From: Clostridia bacterium
Lineage (GTDB): Bacteria > Bacillota > Clostridia > Christensenellales > Aristaeellaceae
NCBI GenBank assembly: GCA_017521565.1
Contig: JAFXCE010000124.1
Coordinates: 1-64,000, forward strand
Direction of reading: 5' to 3'
DNA length: 64,000 nucleotides
Shown here: positions 43,257 through 52,085 of the stretch, piece after piece
How the letters are laid out: every line of letters starts with the position of its first letter
Numbering within the stretch: position 1 is the first letter of the stretch
Notes under the pieces: model-generated
Database searches by the model: none
What the model saw: only the letters and a program-made list of their open reading frames with translations
What the model was told of the DNA's origin: nothing
Translations under genes and position numbers: made by a program

Positions 43257-43282
43257 CTTTCATATATAGCCGACAGGCTGCC

Positions 43283-43735
43283 TTATCCGACAATCGCCTT
43301 CAAAAGCCCTTCGCAGCCGCGCACGACGTCCTGATACGTCGCTTCAAAGTCTCCGGTGTACCAGGGATCGGCAATATCCGCATCGGAGTCGGCAAATTCC
43401 AGCAGCTTATGCACCTTGCCATCAGGATCGTTCCCGAGAATGCGCAGCATGTTGCGGATGTTCCATGTATCCATGCCGATCAGGTAATCGTACCGGTCGT
43501 AGTCCTGTCTGGTCATCTGCGTTGCGTAATGCGTCAGCACGGGAACGCCCTTTTCGCGGCATTTGCGCACCGTGCCATGGTGCGGCGGATTGCCGATTTC
43601 CTCACGGCTGGTTGCTGCAGAGTCGATGATGAACAGATGATCCATTTTGCGGCGCTTAACCATATCAGCAAAAACGAATTGCGCCATGGTGCTTCGACAA
43701 ATGTTGCCGTGGCAGATAAAGAGAATATTCGTCAT
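43283..43735 (-). CDS. Low-molecular-weight protein tyrosine phosphatase
   Basis: A 150-residue LMW-PTP. The P-loop CHGNICRS has the Cys8-x5-Arg14-Ser15 signature and the general-acid motif is DPWYTG (about residues 121-126). It dephosphorylates phosphotyrosine in bacterial tyrosine kinases or arginine-phosphorylated proteins in some Bacillota; which one applies is not decidable. AAGGAG lies 10 nt before the ATG. It has a good promoter of its own. Confidence 0.92.
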   Translation of the reverse strand: MTNILFICHGNICRSTMAQFVFADMVKRRKMDHLFIIDSAATSREEIGNPPHHGTVRKCREKGVPVLTHYATQMTRQDYDRYDYLIGMDTWNIRNMLRILGNDPDGKVHKLLEFADSDADIADPWYTGDFEATYQDVVRGCEGLLKAIVG

Positions 43736-43767
43736 CCTATGGAGACTCCTTTTGCGCTGTTTTGATC

Positions 43768-43796
43768 ATTATATCAGGAAGAGGAAGTCATTTCAA
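43768..43796 (-). promoter_or_regulatory. Promoter of the LMW-PTP gene
   Basis: Minus strand: TTGAAA (43796-43791), 17 bp, TATAAT (43773-43768). Confidence 0.78.
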
Positions 43797-43827
43797 TACG
43801 GCCTACTCTGATGGATGCGCGATGTGC

Positions 43828-43872
43828 TTGACAGAATGATCCGCTCATGTTATATTGAGTTAGGGAAAACTA
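43828..43872 (+). promoter_or_regulatory. Distal PFL promoter and GTTAG palindrome
   Basis: TTGACA (43828-43833), 17 bp, TATATT (43851-43856). Immediately downstream is GTTAG-GGAAAA-CTAAC (43859-43874), a palindrome resembling DtxR/IdeR- or Fur-type operators seen before iron genes of Clostridia. Such a link is an inference. Confidence 0.55.
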
Positions 43873-43923
43873 ACGAGATTTGATTTGTGTTTTTTTAAAC
43901 AGGTATGCGATGCGTGCATGCCA

Positions 43924-43952
43924 TTGAAAATCAAAAGGGAGTATGGTATAGT
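43924..43952 (+). promoter_or_regulatory. Proximal PFL promoter
   Basis: TTGAAA (43924-43929), 17 bp, TATAGT (43947-43952). The leader holds GGCAAAAC and GTTTTGCC separated by 17 nt (about 44002-44034). The whole gap 43736-44095 contains no credible gene. Confidence 0.6.
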
Positions 43953-44095
43953 TGTTTACATGTGGGCTCATGGAGAGCGCATGTATTGAATTTGAACGAT
44001 GGGCAAAACTTCTGTATGGCGGAATCTGTTTTGCCTTGCTTTAGCCGGCTGCCTATCCGGGCGGCAGGTATAGAAGAAGAGAAAGGGAGAAAAGC

Positions 44096-46225
44096 ATGGA
44101 TCATCTGTATTATATGGATTACGATTTTGAGGAATGGGAAGGATTTGAGCGGGCAACCTGGTGCCGCGAAATCAATGTCCGCAGCTTCCTTCAGCACAAT
44201 CATACGCCGTATGACGGCGATGAGAGCTTCCTGACCGAGCCGACACAGGATACGCTGGATCTGTGGGCGCAGGTGATGGAACTGACGAAAGAGGAGATTG
44301 CCAGGGGCGGCGTTCTGGATATGGATACCGATGTGGTGTCCACCATCACCTCGCATGGCCCGGGTTATCTGAACAAGAGCAAGGAGAAGATTGTCGGCCT
44401 GCAGACCGATAAGCCCTTCAAGCGCGCGTTCATGCCCTATGGCGGCATCCGCATGGCGGAGAAGGCCTGCAAGGACAACGGCTACACCGTCGATCCGAAG
44501 ATGAGCGAGTTCTTCTCTACCCACCGCAAGACGCACAACGCCGGCGTGTTCGACGTATATACTCCGGAAATGCGCGCCTGCCGCTCCAGCCATATCATCA
44601 CCGGCCTCCCGGATGCTTATGGCCGCGGCCGCATCATCGGCGACTATCGCCGCGTGGCGCTCTATGGCGTGGATTGCCTGATTGAGGATAAGCTCGAGCA
44701 GAAGGAAGAGACCCGCTCTGCGATGTATTCCAACGTCATCCGCCAGCGCGAGGAGATCTCCGAGCAGATCCGTGCGCTGCAGGAGCTCAAGAAGATGGCG
44801 GCAAGCTATGGCTACGACATCTCCCGCCCGGCGAAGGACGTGAAGGAGGCCATCCAGTGGCTTTACTTCGGTTATCTCGGTGCGATCAAGGAACAGAACG
44901 GCGCGGCGATGTCTCTGGGCCGCACCTCCACGTTCCTGGATATCTATGCTGAGCGCGACCTGAAGAAGGGCCTTTACACCGAGCAGGAAATTCAGGAGAT
45001 GGTCGACCACTTCATCATGAAGCTGCGCATGGTCAAGTTCGCCCGCACGCCGGAATACAACCAGCTCTTCTCCGGTGATCCGCAGTGGGTGACCGAGTCC
45101 ATCGGCGGCGTGGCGATTGACGGCCGTCATCTGGTTTCCAAGATGAGCTACCGCTACCTGCATACCCTCAAAAACCTCGGTCCGAGCCCGGAACCGAACC
45201 TGACGGTTCTGTGGAGCGTGCATCTGCCGCTGCCCTTCAAGCGCTACTGCGCGAAGGTGTCCATCGAGTCCTCCTCCGTGCAGTATGAAAACGACGACAT
45301 GATGCGCTTCACGCACGGCGATGACTATGCCATTGCCTGCTGCGTGTCCTCCATGCGTCTGGGTCTGGAGATGCAGTTCTTTGGCGCGCGTGCGAATCTG
45401 GCTAAGTGCTTGCTCTACGCCATCAACGGCGGCGTGGACGAGATCAGCCACAAGCAGGTCGGCCCGAAGTTTACGCCAATTACAGCGGATTACCTCAATT
45501 ATGACGAGGTTATGGACAAGTTCGACGCGATGATGCGCTGGCTGGCGGAGGTGTATGTCAATACCCTCAACATCATCCACTATATGCATGATAAGTATTG
45601 CTACGAGCGCCTGCAGATGGCCCTGCATGACAAGAATGTGACCCGCTGGTTTGCAACCGGCATTGCAGGTCTTTCCGTCGTGGCGGATTCCCTCTCGGCG
45701 ATCAAGTATGCCAAGGTGAAGGTCATCCGCGACGAGACCGGCCTGGCGGTGGATTACGAAGTCGAAGGCGACTTCCCGAAGTACGGCAATGATGACGACC
45801 GCGTGGACAACATCGCTCGCGGCATCGTGCATCGCTTCATGGAACACATCCGCAAGAACCACACCTATCGCGATTCTATCCCGACGACCTCCATCCTGAC
45901 GATTACCTCCAACGTTGTCTACGGTAAGGCGACCGGCTCCACGCCGGACGGCCGCAAGAAGGGCGAGGCCTTTGCCCCGGGCGCAAACCCGATGCATCGC
46001 CGCGATACGCATGGTGCGGTCGCGTCGCTGGCTTCTGTTGCGAAGCTCCCGTTCAAGGATGCGAAGGATGGCATTTCCAACACCTTCTCCATCATCCCCG
46101 GCGCGCTGGGCAAGGAGGATCAGATCTTCTGCGGCGATCTCGATGTGGATATCGACTGCGGAAACGGCGGCTGCTTCAGCCCGACGCTCTTTGAGGGCCT
46201 CGACGCAGACGCGAACGAAGTGTAA
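44096..46225 (+). CDS. pflB: Pyruvate formate-lyase, main body without glycyl-radical domain
   Basis: A 709-residue formate C-acetyltransferase body. It has the PFL barrel with the adjacent catalytic cysteines Cys415-Cys416 in IACCVSSM, the [19 protein letters not shown] segment (split about residues 316-335) and the late [15 protein letters not shown]. It stops at TAA 46223-46225, just where a normal PFL (about 750-760 residues) would continue into its radical-bearing C-terminal domain. That domain is encoded by the next gene, in the same frame. PFL turns pyruvate and CoA into acetyl-CoA and formate in the cytosol under anoxia. AGGGAG precedes the ATG; two tandem promoters lie upstream. Confidence 0.92.
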   Translation: MDHLYYMDYDFEEWEGFERATWCREINVRSFLQHNHTPYDGDESFLTEPTQDTLDLWAQVMELTKEEIARGGVLDMDTDVVSTITSHGPGYLNKSKEKIVGLQTDKPFKRAFMPYGGIRMAEKACKDNGYTVDPKMSEFFSTHRKTHNAGVFDVYTPEMRACRSSHIITGLPDAYGRGRIIGDYRRVALYGVDCLIEDKLEQKEETRSAMYSNVIRQREEISEQIRALQELKKMAASYGYDISRPAKDVKEAIQWLYFGYLGAIKEQNGAAMSLGRTSTFLDIYAERDLKKGLYTEQEIQEMVDHFIMKLRMVKFARTPEYNQLFSGDPQWVTESIGGVAIDGRHLVSKMSYRYLHTLKNLGPSPEPNLTVLWSVHLPLPFKRYCAKVSIESSSVQYENDDMMRFTHGDDYAIACCVSSMRLGLEMQFFGARANLAKCLLYAINGGVDEISHKQVGPKFTPITADYLNYDEVMDKFDAMMRWLAEVYVNTLNIIHYMHDKYCYERLQMALHDKNVTRWFATGIAGLSVVADSLSAIKYAKVKVIRDETGLAVDYEVEGDFPKYGNDDDRVDNIARGIVHRFMEHIRKNHTYRDSIPTTSILTITSNVVYGKATGSTPDGRKKGEAFAPGANPMHRRDTHGAVASLASVAKLPFKDAKDGISNTFSIIPGALGKEDQIFCGDLDVDIDCGNGGCFSPTLFEGLDADANEV

Positions 46226-46240
46226 GAAAGGAGTATCACC

Positions 46241-46483
46241 ATGACGGCTACGAACAATCAGATCGATAATCTGGTGTCCCTGCTGGATGGCTATGTCAGC
46301 AAGGGAGGCCATCACCTCAACGTCAATGTGTTTTCTAAAGAGACCCTGCTGGATGCGCAGGCGCACCCGGAGAAGTATCCGCAGCTGACCATCCGCGTCA
46401 GCGGCTACGCGGTCAACTTCATCAAGCTGACCAAGGAGCAGCAGGACGAGGTCATCTCCCGCACCTTCCACGACAAGATCTGA
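46241..46483 (+). CDS. Separate glycyl-radical domain of pyruvate formate-lyase
   Basis: An 80-residue protein equal to the C-terminal domain of [23 protein letters not shown], then [17 protein letters not shown] with the radical Gly55 in RVSGYAV, and a normal end (TFHDKI). It begins 15 nt after the stop of the main body with its own AAAGGAG 7 nt before the ATG, and is in frame with it, so a single TAA separates the two. It presumably docks in the main body to rebuild the enzyme, as the spare domain GrcA/YfiD does in Escherichia coli. GrcA repairs damaged PFL; here the domain seems to be the only copy at the locus. Confidence 0.92.
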   Translation: MTATNNQIDNLVSLLDGYVSKGGHHLNVNVFSKETLLDAQAHPEKYPQLTIRVSGYAVNFIKLTKEQQDEVISRTFHDKI

Positions 46484-46559
46484 TGAGAGCGTTGGGGACG
46501 CTGGGCTGCCGATCCGGGAAACTGGCATAGTCGCGCAAGCGCTCCTTGCCATTTCCGAC

Positions 46560-46670
46560 GCTTCTCCTGCCTGCATCCGCCACAGGCGGCGGCAGGCTAC
46601 GGTCCCGGACCTGCTCGGGGACGATGTCCCCGAACCCCTTCTTCGCTTCGCGCATACAGATCGTGATTTG
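46560..46670. repeat. Hairpin-rich dispersed repeat, copy 1
   Basis: Between the radical-domain gene and pflA lies CGGGGACGATGTCCCCG followed by AACCCCTTCTTCGCTTCGCG. The complement of that pattern occurs at 62942-63085. The rest of the 212-nt gap shows no gene. It separates pflA from the split pfl genes. Confidence 0.6.
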
Positions 46671-46695
46671 TAAGGTTACAAAGAGAGAGAAACGG

Positions 46696-47445
46696 ATGGA
46701 CGGATATATTCACTCGATTGAGAGCTTCGGCACGGTGGACGGCCCGGGCGTGCGCCTGGTGGTCTTCTGCCAGGGCTGCCCGATGCGCTGTCAGTACTGC
46801 CATAACCCCGATACGTGGGAGATGGGCAAGGGAACAAGGATGTCCGCTGAGGAGATCATGCGCCTGTATGAGCGCAACAAGGCGTTCTATTCCCGGGGCG
46901 GCATCACGGTGACCGGCGGCGAGCCGCTTCTGCAGCCCGACTTCCTGTTGGAGCTTTTTGCTCTGGCAAAGGCGCGCGGCGTCCATACCTGCATCGACAC
47001 CTCCGGCGCAACATACCGCGAGGGCCAGTCGCCATATAATGAAAAGCTGGATAGACTTATGGAGATGACCGATCTGGTGATGCTGGATATTAAGCACATC
47101 GATGATGCGGCCCACAGGGAGCTGACCGGTATGCCCAATGGAGGCGTTCTGGCCTTTGCGAAATATCTGGAGCAGAGGAATGTGCCGCTCTGGGTGCGCC
47201 ATGTTGTTGTGCCCGGCATCACGGATGAAGAAGCGCAGCTTGAGCGTCTCGGGCGATTTATCGGCAGCCTCAAGAACCTCAAGGCGCTCGATGTTCTGCC
47301 GTATCACACGATGGGAACGGTTAAGTATCAGCAGATGGGGATACCCTATCCGCTGGAGGGCGTGGAGCCTATGTCCAAGGCAGGCGCGGAGCTGGCGAGA
47401 AAGACGATTATCGCCGGAATACGAGCGGCGCGCGGGAAAAACTGA
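46696..47445 (+). CDS. pflA: Pyruvate formate-lyase activating enzyme
   Basis: A 249-residue radical SAM enzyme. CQGCPMRCQYCHNPDTW contains the CX3CX2C cluster motif (Cys28, Cys32, Cys35); VTGGEPLLQPDF (about residue 72) is the SAM-binding GGE. It abstracts hydrogen from the glycine of PFL, here residing on the separate 80-residue protein. Length is normal. AGAGAGAAACGG before the ATG at 46696 is a moderate site; in-frame starts further upstream fall in the repeat. A terminator follows. Confidence 0.95.
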   Translation: MDGYIHSIESFGTVDGPGVRLVVFCQGCPMRCQYCHNPDTWEMGKGTRMSAEEIMRLYERNKAFYSRGGITVTGGEPLLQPDFLLELFALAKARGVHTCIDTSGATYREGQSPYNEKLDRLMEMTDLVMLDIKHIDDAAHRELTGMPNGGVLAFAKYLEQRNVPLWVRHVVVPGITDEEAQLERLGRFIGSLKNLKALDVLPYHTMGTVKYQQMGIPYPLEGVEPMSKAGAELARKTIIAGIRAARGKN

Positions 47446-47462
47446 ATTCCATATCACCGATG

Positions 47463-47496
47463 AAAGCCTGTGAAGCGACTGCTTGACAGGCTTTTT
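47463..47496 (+). terminator. Terminator of pflA
   Basis: AAGCCTGT and ACAGGCTT enclose AAGC-GACT-GCTT, followed by TTTTT. Confidence 0.8.
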
Positions 47497-47563
47497 GTAT
47501 TAATGAGAATGGCGTAAGATTGAAGGGTTGTTCGCAAGCGGAGGAGGATGCTGGCCGATGGGC

Positions 47564-47739
47564 TTGACCGCTGCGGGAATTGGTGGCATAATGAAATTCT
47601 GCTGACAATACGGGCTTTTCTGCGCATGCGGCGGACAAGCCAGACTGCTGGCTGAGACGATGCGCATCTGCTGCAAGGGAGCCATAGGGCTGCAGCAGCG
47701 GCGAAGGCGATACCAAGGGAAAACAGGAGGAACAAACAC
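47564..47739 (+). promoter_or_regulatory. Promoter and structured leader of the second DMT permease gene
   Basis: TTGACC (47564-47569), 17 bp, CATAAT (47587-47592). The leader of about 140 nt contains GCCAG-CTGGC (about 47639-47652) and CTGCTGCA-TGCAGCAG arms around AGCC-ATA-GGCT (about 47670-47700). I could not match it to a known riboswitch class. Confidence 0.5.
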
Positions 47740-48669
47740 TTGAACAGACAGACAAAGATGGCGCTTCTTGCCACGATGACAGGCAATTCCATATTCGGAT
47801 TCAGCTTCATGTTTTCCCGCCTTGCATTGGCGGAGGCATCGCCGTTTACAATGCTGATGTACCGGTTCATTCTGGCCTTTTTCGGGCTCAATCTGCTGGC
47901 GCTTTGGACGATGAAGGGCAGAAAGGCAAAAAGCACCGGCAGCGCAGAGGATTTCCTGCGATTTGACTTGCGCGGGAAGCCGGTCTTGCCGCTGCTGGCG
48001 CTGGGCGTCGTGCAGCCGGTGATCTATTTTCTGTGTGAGAGCTACGGGATTGCGATGACCAACGCGTCGTTTTCCGGCGTGATCATCGCGCTCGTGCCGA
48101 TTGCGGCGCTGGGCCTGGGTGCGCTGCTGCTCAAAGAGATTCCTACAAAAAAGCAGGTGCTCTGCTCGCTGGTGTCCATTGCGGGCGTGATCGTCATGAC
48201 CCTGCAGCAGAGCGCAGAGGGGGAGATTCGTCCGCTGGGCGTGGTGCTGCTCTTTGGCGCGGTGCTCTCCGGCGTGATGTTCAACATCATCAGCCGCGGG
48301 ATTTCCGGGCAGTTTTCCGCGCTGGAGCGCACGTATGTGATGATGGGCGTGGGCGCGGCGGCCTTTACCGTGCTTGCGGTTTTCGAACAGTGTGCTAATC
48401 CTGCTGCGCTGCTTGCCCCGATGGAGAGCGCGTCGTTTATGCTGGGCATGGCGTATCTGTCGCTGGTGTCCTCCATTGGTGCGTTCCTGCTGCTGAATTT
48501 CGCCAGCGGGCATCTGCCCGTAGCGAAGATGACGGCATTTTGTAACCTGACTACGGTGATCTCTGTTTTTGCCGGCGTGGTGTTTCTGCATGAGCCATTC
48601 AGCGCTGTTTCTCTGGCGGCTTCCGCGGTGATCATCCTCGGCATCTGGGGCGTGCAGCGCGCCGGATAA
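47740..48669 (+). CDS. DMT-superfamily (EamA) permease
   Basis: A 309-residue protein with ten predicted helices in two EamA repeats; TGNSIFGFSFMFSRLAL (about residues 14-30) is the first helix and SLVSSIGAFLLLNFASGHLPVAKMTAF (split at about 243-269) belongs to the second. The substrate is unknown. It starts with TTG at 47740, 9 nt after AGGAGG; no ATG is near. It has its own promoter and a long leader, so it may be separately regulated. Confidence 0.85.
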   Translation: MNRQTKMALLATMTGNSIFGFSFMFSRLALAEASPFTMLMYRFILAFFGLNLLALWTMKGRKAKSTGSAEDFLRFDLRGKPVLPLLALGVVQPVIYFLCESYGIAMTNASFSGVIIALVPIAALGLGALLLKEIPTKKQVLCSLVSIAGVIVMTLQQSAEGEIRPLGVVLLFGAVLSGVMFNIISRGISGQFSALERTYVMMGVGAAAFTVLAVFEQCANPAALLAPMESASFMLGMAYLSLVSSIGAFLLLNFASGHLPVAKMTAFCNLTTVISVFAGVVFLHEPFSAVSLAASAVIILGIWGVQRAG

Positions 48670-48704
48670 ACCGCCTTTGCGGATGAACATGACCGATCAT
48701 ACAA

Positions 48705-48733
48705 AAAAGCGATGGCGTGCGGCCATCGCTTTT
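48705..48733. terminator. Bidirectional terminator
   Basis: AAAAGCGATGGC pairs with GCCATCGCTTTT around GTGCG. T-runs exist for both directions. Confidence 0.85.
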
Positions 48734-48784
48734 CTCGTATTATGCTTTATGGATCATGACGTCTTATCCGCTGCGCATGCGGGA

Positions 48785-49306
48785 TCAATCGGTTTTCTTC
48801 TCTGCGCGCAGAGCGGCGACGAGCTTGTCAAGGTATACCTTATGCGCGACGGTGATGATGATGTTATGCAGCATGATCTTCTCATCTGCCGCATCCGCCT
48901 CAACGGAATCAAGGGCGTTTTCGCGCTCGAACACATAGGCGAGAACCTGCTCAAACTCGCGGCGGAAATAGTTGTATGCGATTTCGCTGGGATAGGTGCT
49001 GCGCTGTATGGCCATGACGATATGCAGATCATCCATGGAGATAACCGTCTTGGCGGTGGCAATAAAGATCAGCTGTGCAATCTGTTCGCGGTTATACTGC
49101 TTGTGTATGGGCTTGGCGATCAGTCCCTTTTTGACGTAGTTGCTGATCATCGAGCCGGTGACAGGGGTTTCCTGCACAGGCGCAAGGTAATCCGATATAT
49201 ATTTTGCCGTCTGCTCAAGATACAGGCCAACGTCCGGAATCTCGTTGTAGGCGGGCAGCTTGAAATTCTTAATGGACGAGCAAATCTGCTGCTTTGTTTC
49301 GGGCAT
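48785..49306 (-). CDS. DUF1836 putative transcription regulator
   Basis: A 173-residue protein of the DUF1836 type: an N-terminal region with LYLEQTAKYISDYLAP, a MerR-like helix-turn-helix at about residues 45-75 (TGSMISNYVKKGLIAKPIHKQYNREQIAQL, shown in part), and a helical C-terminal half. Such proteins occur in Clostridia without assigned targets. The start at 49306 follows GGAGGG by 9 nt; the preceding TTG is not needed. It is divergent from the degV gene, with 30 bp between the -35 boxes, so it could regulate that gene. Confidence 0.8.
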   Translation of the reverse strand: MPETKQQICSSIKNFKLPAYNEIPDVGLYLEQTAKYISDYLAPVQETPVTGSMISNYVKKGLIAKPIHKQYNREQIAQLIFIATAKTVISMDDLHIVMAIQRSTYPSEIAYNYFRREFEQVLAYVFERENALDSVEADAADEKIMLHNIIITVAHKVYLDKLVAALRAEKKTD

Positions 49307-49332
49307 CAAGGGAATCCCTCCAATCAGGAGAT

Positions 49333-49361
49333 ATTATACACTGCTCATGATCGAAAGTCAA
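49333..49361 (-). promoter_or_regulatory. Promoter of the DUF1836 gene
   Basis: Minus strand: TTGACT (49361-49356), 17 bp, TATAAT (49338-49333). Confidence 0.78.
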
Positions 49362-49391
49362 TGAACCTGATCATCGGTTTCAAAAAAACCC

Positions 49392-49420
49392 TTGACGCAG
49401 TATGCGGAATATAGTACAAT
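49392..49420 (+). promoter_or_regulatory. Promoter of the degV-family gene
   Basis: TTGACG (49392-49397), 17 bp, TACAAT (49415-49420). Confidence 0.75.
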
Positions 49421-49477
49421 GAGGAAGGTAAGATATGCTCATTTATACAAACATTTTGATCTGTTGAGGGATAGAGT

Positions 49478-50317
49478 ATGCAGTATAAGATTGTTGCGGA
49501 TTCTTCGTCCAATATGCGCAGCCTGGATGGCGTGGGTTTTGCCAATGTGCCGCTGAAGATCATCACCAAGGAGAAGGAGTATGTCGATGATCAGACGCTC
49601 GACCTTGCGCAGATGGTGGAAGATCTGAAGGCCTATAAGGGAACATCCGGTACGTCCTGCCCGAATGTGATGGAATGGCTGGAGGCGTTCGGCGATGCGG
49701 ACTGCGTGTTTGCCATCGCGATCACCAGCAACCTTTCCGGCAGCTGTAATGCGGCCCGTCAGGCTGCGCAGGAGTACATGGAGGAGCATCCGGACAGGAA
49801 GGTGTGCGTGCTGGATTCGCTGTCCGCCGGCCCCGAGCTTCGACTCATTGCGGAAAAGATTCGCGAAGGCGTCCTCGCGCAGAAATCGTTTGAGGAGATT
49901 GAAGCCCAGACGCGCGCGTACATGGAGCATACGCATCTTCTCTTTACGCTCCAGTCTCTGGCGAATCTCGCGCGCAACGGCCGCGTGAGCCCGGCTGTGG
50001 CGAAGATTGCCGGCGTTCTGGGGATTGTGATCGTCGGCAAGGCGAGCGACGTGGGTACCCTGCAGCAGATGCATAAGTGCCGCGGTGAAAAGCGCGCCAT
50101 CGATACGCTCTACAAGGAAATGAAGACGCATGGCTATGCTGGCGGCAAGGTTCGTATCGGCCATAACTTCAACCTTGACGGCGCACATCAGCTCAGAGAC
50201 ATCATCCTTGCGGAGTTCCCCGCTGCGGATATCGGCATCGAGCAGAGCACGGGCCTGTGTCTGTTCTATGCGGAGGAAGGCGGCCTGATGATCGGCTACG
50301 AGGATAAGGACGCCTGA
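49478..50317 (+). CDS. DegV-family fatty-acid-binding protein
   Basis: A 279-residue DegV protein: IVADSSSNM at residues 5-13, TSGTSCPNVMEWLEAF (about 56-71), ITSNLSGSCNAARQA (about 87-101) and the C-terminal GIEQSTGLCLFYAEEGGLMIGY. DegV/FakB proteins bind a fatty acid and present it to FakA for phosphorylation. No fakA is nearby, and some DegV proteins have other roles. GAGGGATAGAGT precedes the ATG. Promoter at 49392; terminator at 50343. Confidence 0.88.
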   Translation: MQYKIVADSSSNMRSLDGVGFANVPLKIITKEKEYVDDQTLDLAQMVEDLKAYKGTSGTSCPNVMEWLEAFGDADCVFAIAITSNLSGSCNAARQAAQEYMEEHPDRKVCVLDSLSAGPELRLIAEKIREGVLAQKSFEEIEAQTRAYMEHTHLLFTLQSLANLARNGRVSPAVAKIAGVLGIVIVGKASDVGTLQQMHKCRGEKRAIDTLYKEMKTHGYAGGKVRIGHNFNLDGAHQLRDIILAEFPAADIGIEQSTGLCLFYAEEGGLMIGYEDKDA

Positions 50318-50342
50318 GCGCATATGATCTGAATGACATATT

Positions 50343-50370
50343 AAAAGCTCCGATTGATCGGAGCTTTTTT
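50343..50370. terminator. Bidirectional terminator
   Basis: AAAAGCTCCGAT and ATCGGAGCTTTT around TG, followed by TT; it serves both convergent genes. Confidence 0.88.
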
Positions 50371-50405
50371 GCTGTATGGAAAACTGTGTGCAGCCCTTCC
50401 GCCGC

Positions 50406-51980
50406 TCATTTGACCGCCTGCACGTTGGTGAAGCCGGTGGAATCCTTGGAGAGAGAGAAGACGTCCGTCGCCGTATCGGAGGAGGACTGCAGGCTGCGCG
50501 GGCCGAATCCGCCGCCAAAGTCGCCGCCGAAGCCCCGGAAGAAGCCGCGGTTTATCTCCTGCATGGCCTTCACGTCGATATCGCCGAAGAACTTGTCTAT
50601 CTGTTCCTTGCTGAGCAGCTCGCTGATATCATAGGCGGAAAGGAGCGCATTGAGATCAAGTGCCTTGAGCAGAGCGTTGAGATCGACGTCTTTGAGCAGT
50701 TCGTTGAGATCGACGGCTTCGAGCGCCTGCTGATAAGCCATGATGTCTTTCATTCTGCCGTTCATTCCGTCGGGTGCCTGCGGCATATCGCTCATATCGG
50801 GCATGGGCGCCTGCCTGCGCATCTGTGCGTTACCTTCGCCGTGCTGCATCCGCTCACCCGGGACATAGGACGTGATATCCGAATACATGCCGTTGATCGC
50901 CGTACCTTCAATTTCGCCGCCGAGGTAGACGTGGTAACGGCCTTCCTTCAGATCGGGTGTGGAGAAGGCGATGTACATGTAATCGTGCGGGAAGTCATAC
51001 GCAAAGACGGGCACGTCGTTTTCGTCGGTGACGACGACGAGCTTGTTGGTCGCCTCTGCGAATTCGAGCATCATGAACAGCTGCGCAGAGCTTTCCTCAA
51101 TGGGGTCGTACATGTTGCCCGCGCCGATGATCACGCCGCCATTGATCGTGCTGCCCATATCGGAGTCGATGCCGCCGTCCTGACTGCTGGGATGGGCCAG
51201 GTTGATGACGGTGCCGCCGTTGAAAACGATATAGCCGTTGGAGTCGATGCCATCGCCCTCGCCGCCGTCCAGCGGCTTGACATAGGAATACACATAACCG
51301 TCGTTGACGGTCAGCGTGCCGATGCCATCTTCAGATACATTGAGCGGGTCGTCGCAGGCGGCGATAGTGAATACGCCGCCGTTGATGGTCAGGTGACCGT
51401 GTGCGACCTCAATGCCCTCGTTGTCTGCGTCGACAGTCAGACTGCCGCTGCCTTCGAAGCCGAGGGAGACCTGCGAGCCGATCGCGCCGTCGTATTCGAG
51501 GTCGTCGTCATCCGGGGCTTTGGTGTGGGAACCGGTGATGGCATTTTCGCTTCCGGCTGCCAGCTCGATGGTCACGCCGTATTTTCCGGCGATGCGAGGA
51601 TCGTGCGCGGAAAGGATGGCAATCGCCGGTGCGGTGCGACAGGTGATGTTCACGCCGTCAAGAATGATGCGGACATCGTCGGTTTCATCGGCGCGCACGG
51701 CGATCTGCGTGTCCTGCGCTGTGCCGCTGATGCGGTAAGTACCGGCGCCGGCGATGACGACAACGCGGTTTTCAAGGGTTTTCAGTTTTTCGGGCACATC
51801 TTCATGCGTCTGCGTTTCCAGCGCGAGATAGACGCTTCGGGCTGTGTCCTGCGTGATGGCTTCGCCGCCGACGGTGATGGCGTCTTCGGAGAGCTGAATG
51901 ACAGTTTCGCCGCCTTCTGCGCATGCGGCGGCTGTGAGCAGCATCAGCGCGTAAAGGAGGCTGATGATCCTGTTTTTCAT
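50406..51980 (-). CDS. Cthe_2159-like carbohydrate-binding secreted protein
   Basis: A 524-residue exported protein. The N-terminus has a signal peptide ending LTAAACAEGG. Residues about 25-310 match the Cthe_2159 family (DUF4353), a beta-helix with NRVVVIAGAGTYRISGTAQD, VRIILDGVNIT, GSGSLTVDADNEGIEVAHGH and GGGIDSN/DGGIDSDMGSTI repeats; the Clostridium thermocellum member binds cellulose and acidic sugars. The C-terminal part holds a Met/Pro-rich linker and a tandem DLNxLLK-type helical repeat (about residues 430-470), and ends with a Gly/Phe-rich tail. Start at 51980 with AAAGGTG upstream. Confidence 0.85.
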   Translation of the reverse strand: MKNRIISLLYALMLLTAAACAEGGETVIQLSEDAITVGGEAITQDTARSVYLALETQTHEDVPEKLKTLENRVVVIAGAGTYRISGTAQDTQIAVRADETDDVRIILDGVNITCRTAPAIAILSAHDPRIAGKYGVTIELAAGSENAITGSHTKAPDDDDLEYDGAIGSQVSLGFEGSGSLTVDADNEGIEVAHGHLTINGGVFTIAACDDPLNVSEDGIGTLTVNDGYVYSYVKPLDGGEGDGIDSNGYIVFNGGTVINLAHPSSQDGGIDSDMGSTINGGVIIGAGNMYDPIEESSAQLFMMLEFAEATNKLVVVTDENDVPVFAYDFPHDYMYIAFSTPDLKEGRYHVYLGGEIEGTAINGMYSDITSYVPGERMQHGEGNAQMRRQAPMPDMSDMPQAPDGMNGRMKDIMAYQQALEAVDLNELLKDVDLNALLKALDLNALLSAYDISELLSKEQIDKFFGDIDVKAMQEINRGFFRGFGGDFGGGFGPRSLQSSSDTATDVFSLSKDSTGFTNVQAVK

Positions 51981-52085
51981 GGCTTTACACACCTTTCATG
52001 GAATGGTCGGATCTGGATTTGCTGCTATCTATCATATGCCTGCAGCGTGACGGATACATGAATGTAATGTGGCGGCAATGTGAAA

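Noticed and set aside
43905-44234. A 109-codon frame ahead of and overlapping pflB
   Set aside because: No ribosome binding site or motif, and it overlaps the well-supported PFL start in another frame.
46223-46240. The TAA in pfl as a sequencing or frameshift error
   Set aside because: A properly spaced AAAGGAG and ATG follow at once, and both parts have natural ends; an error would not create these. Reads should still be checked.
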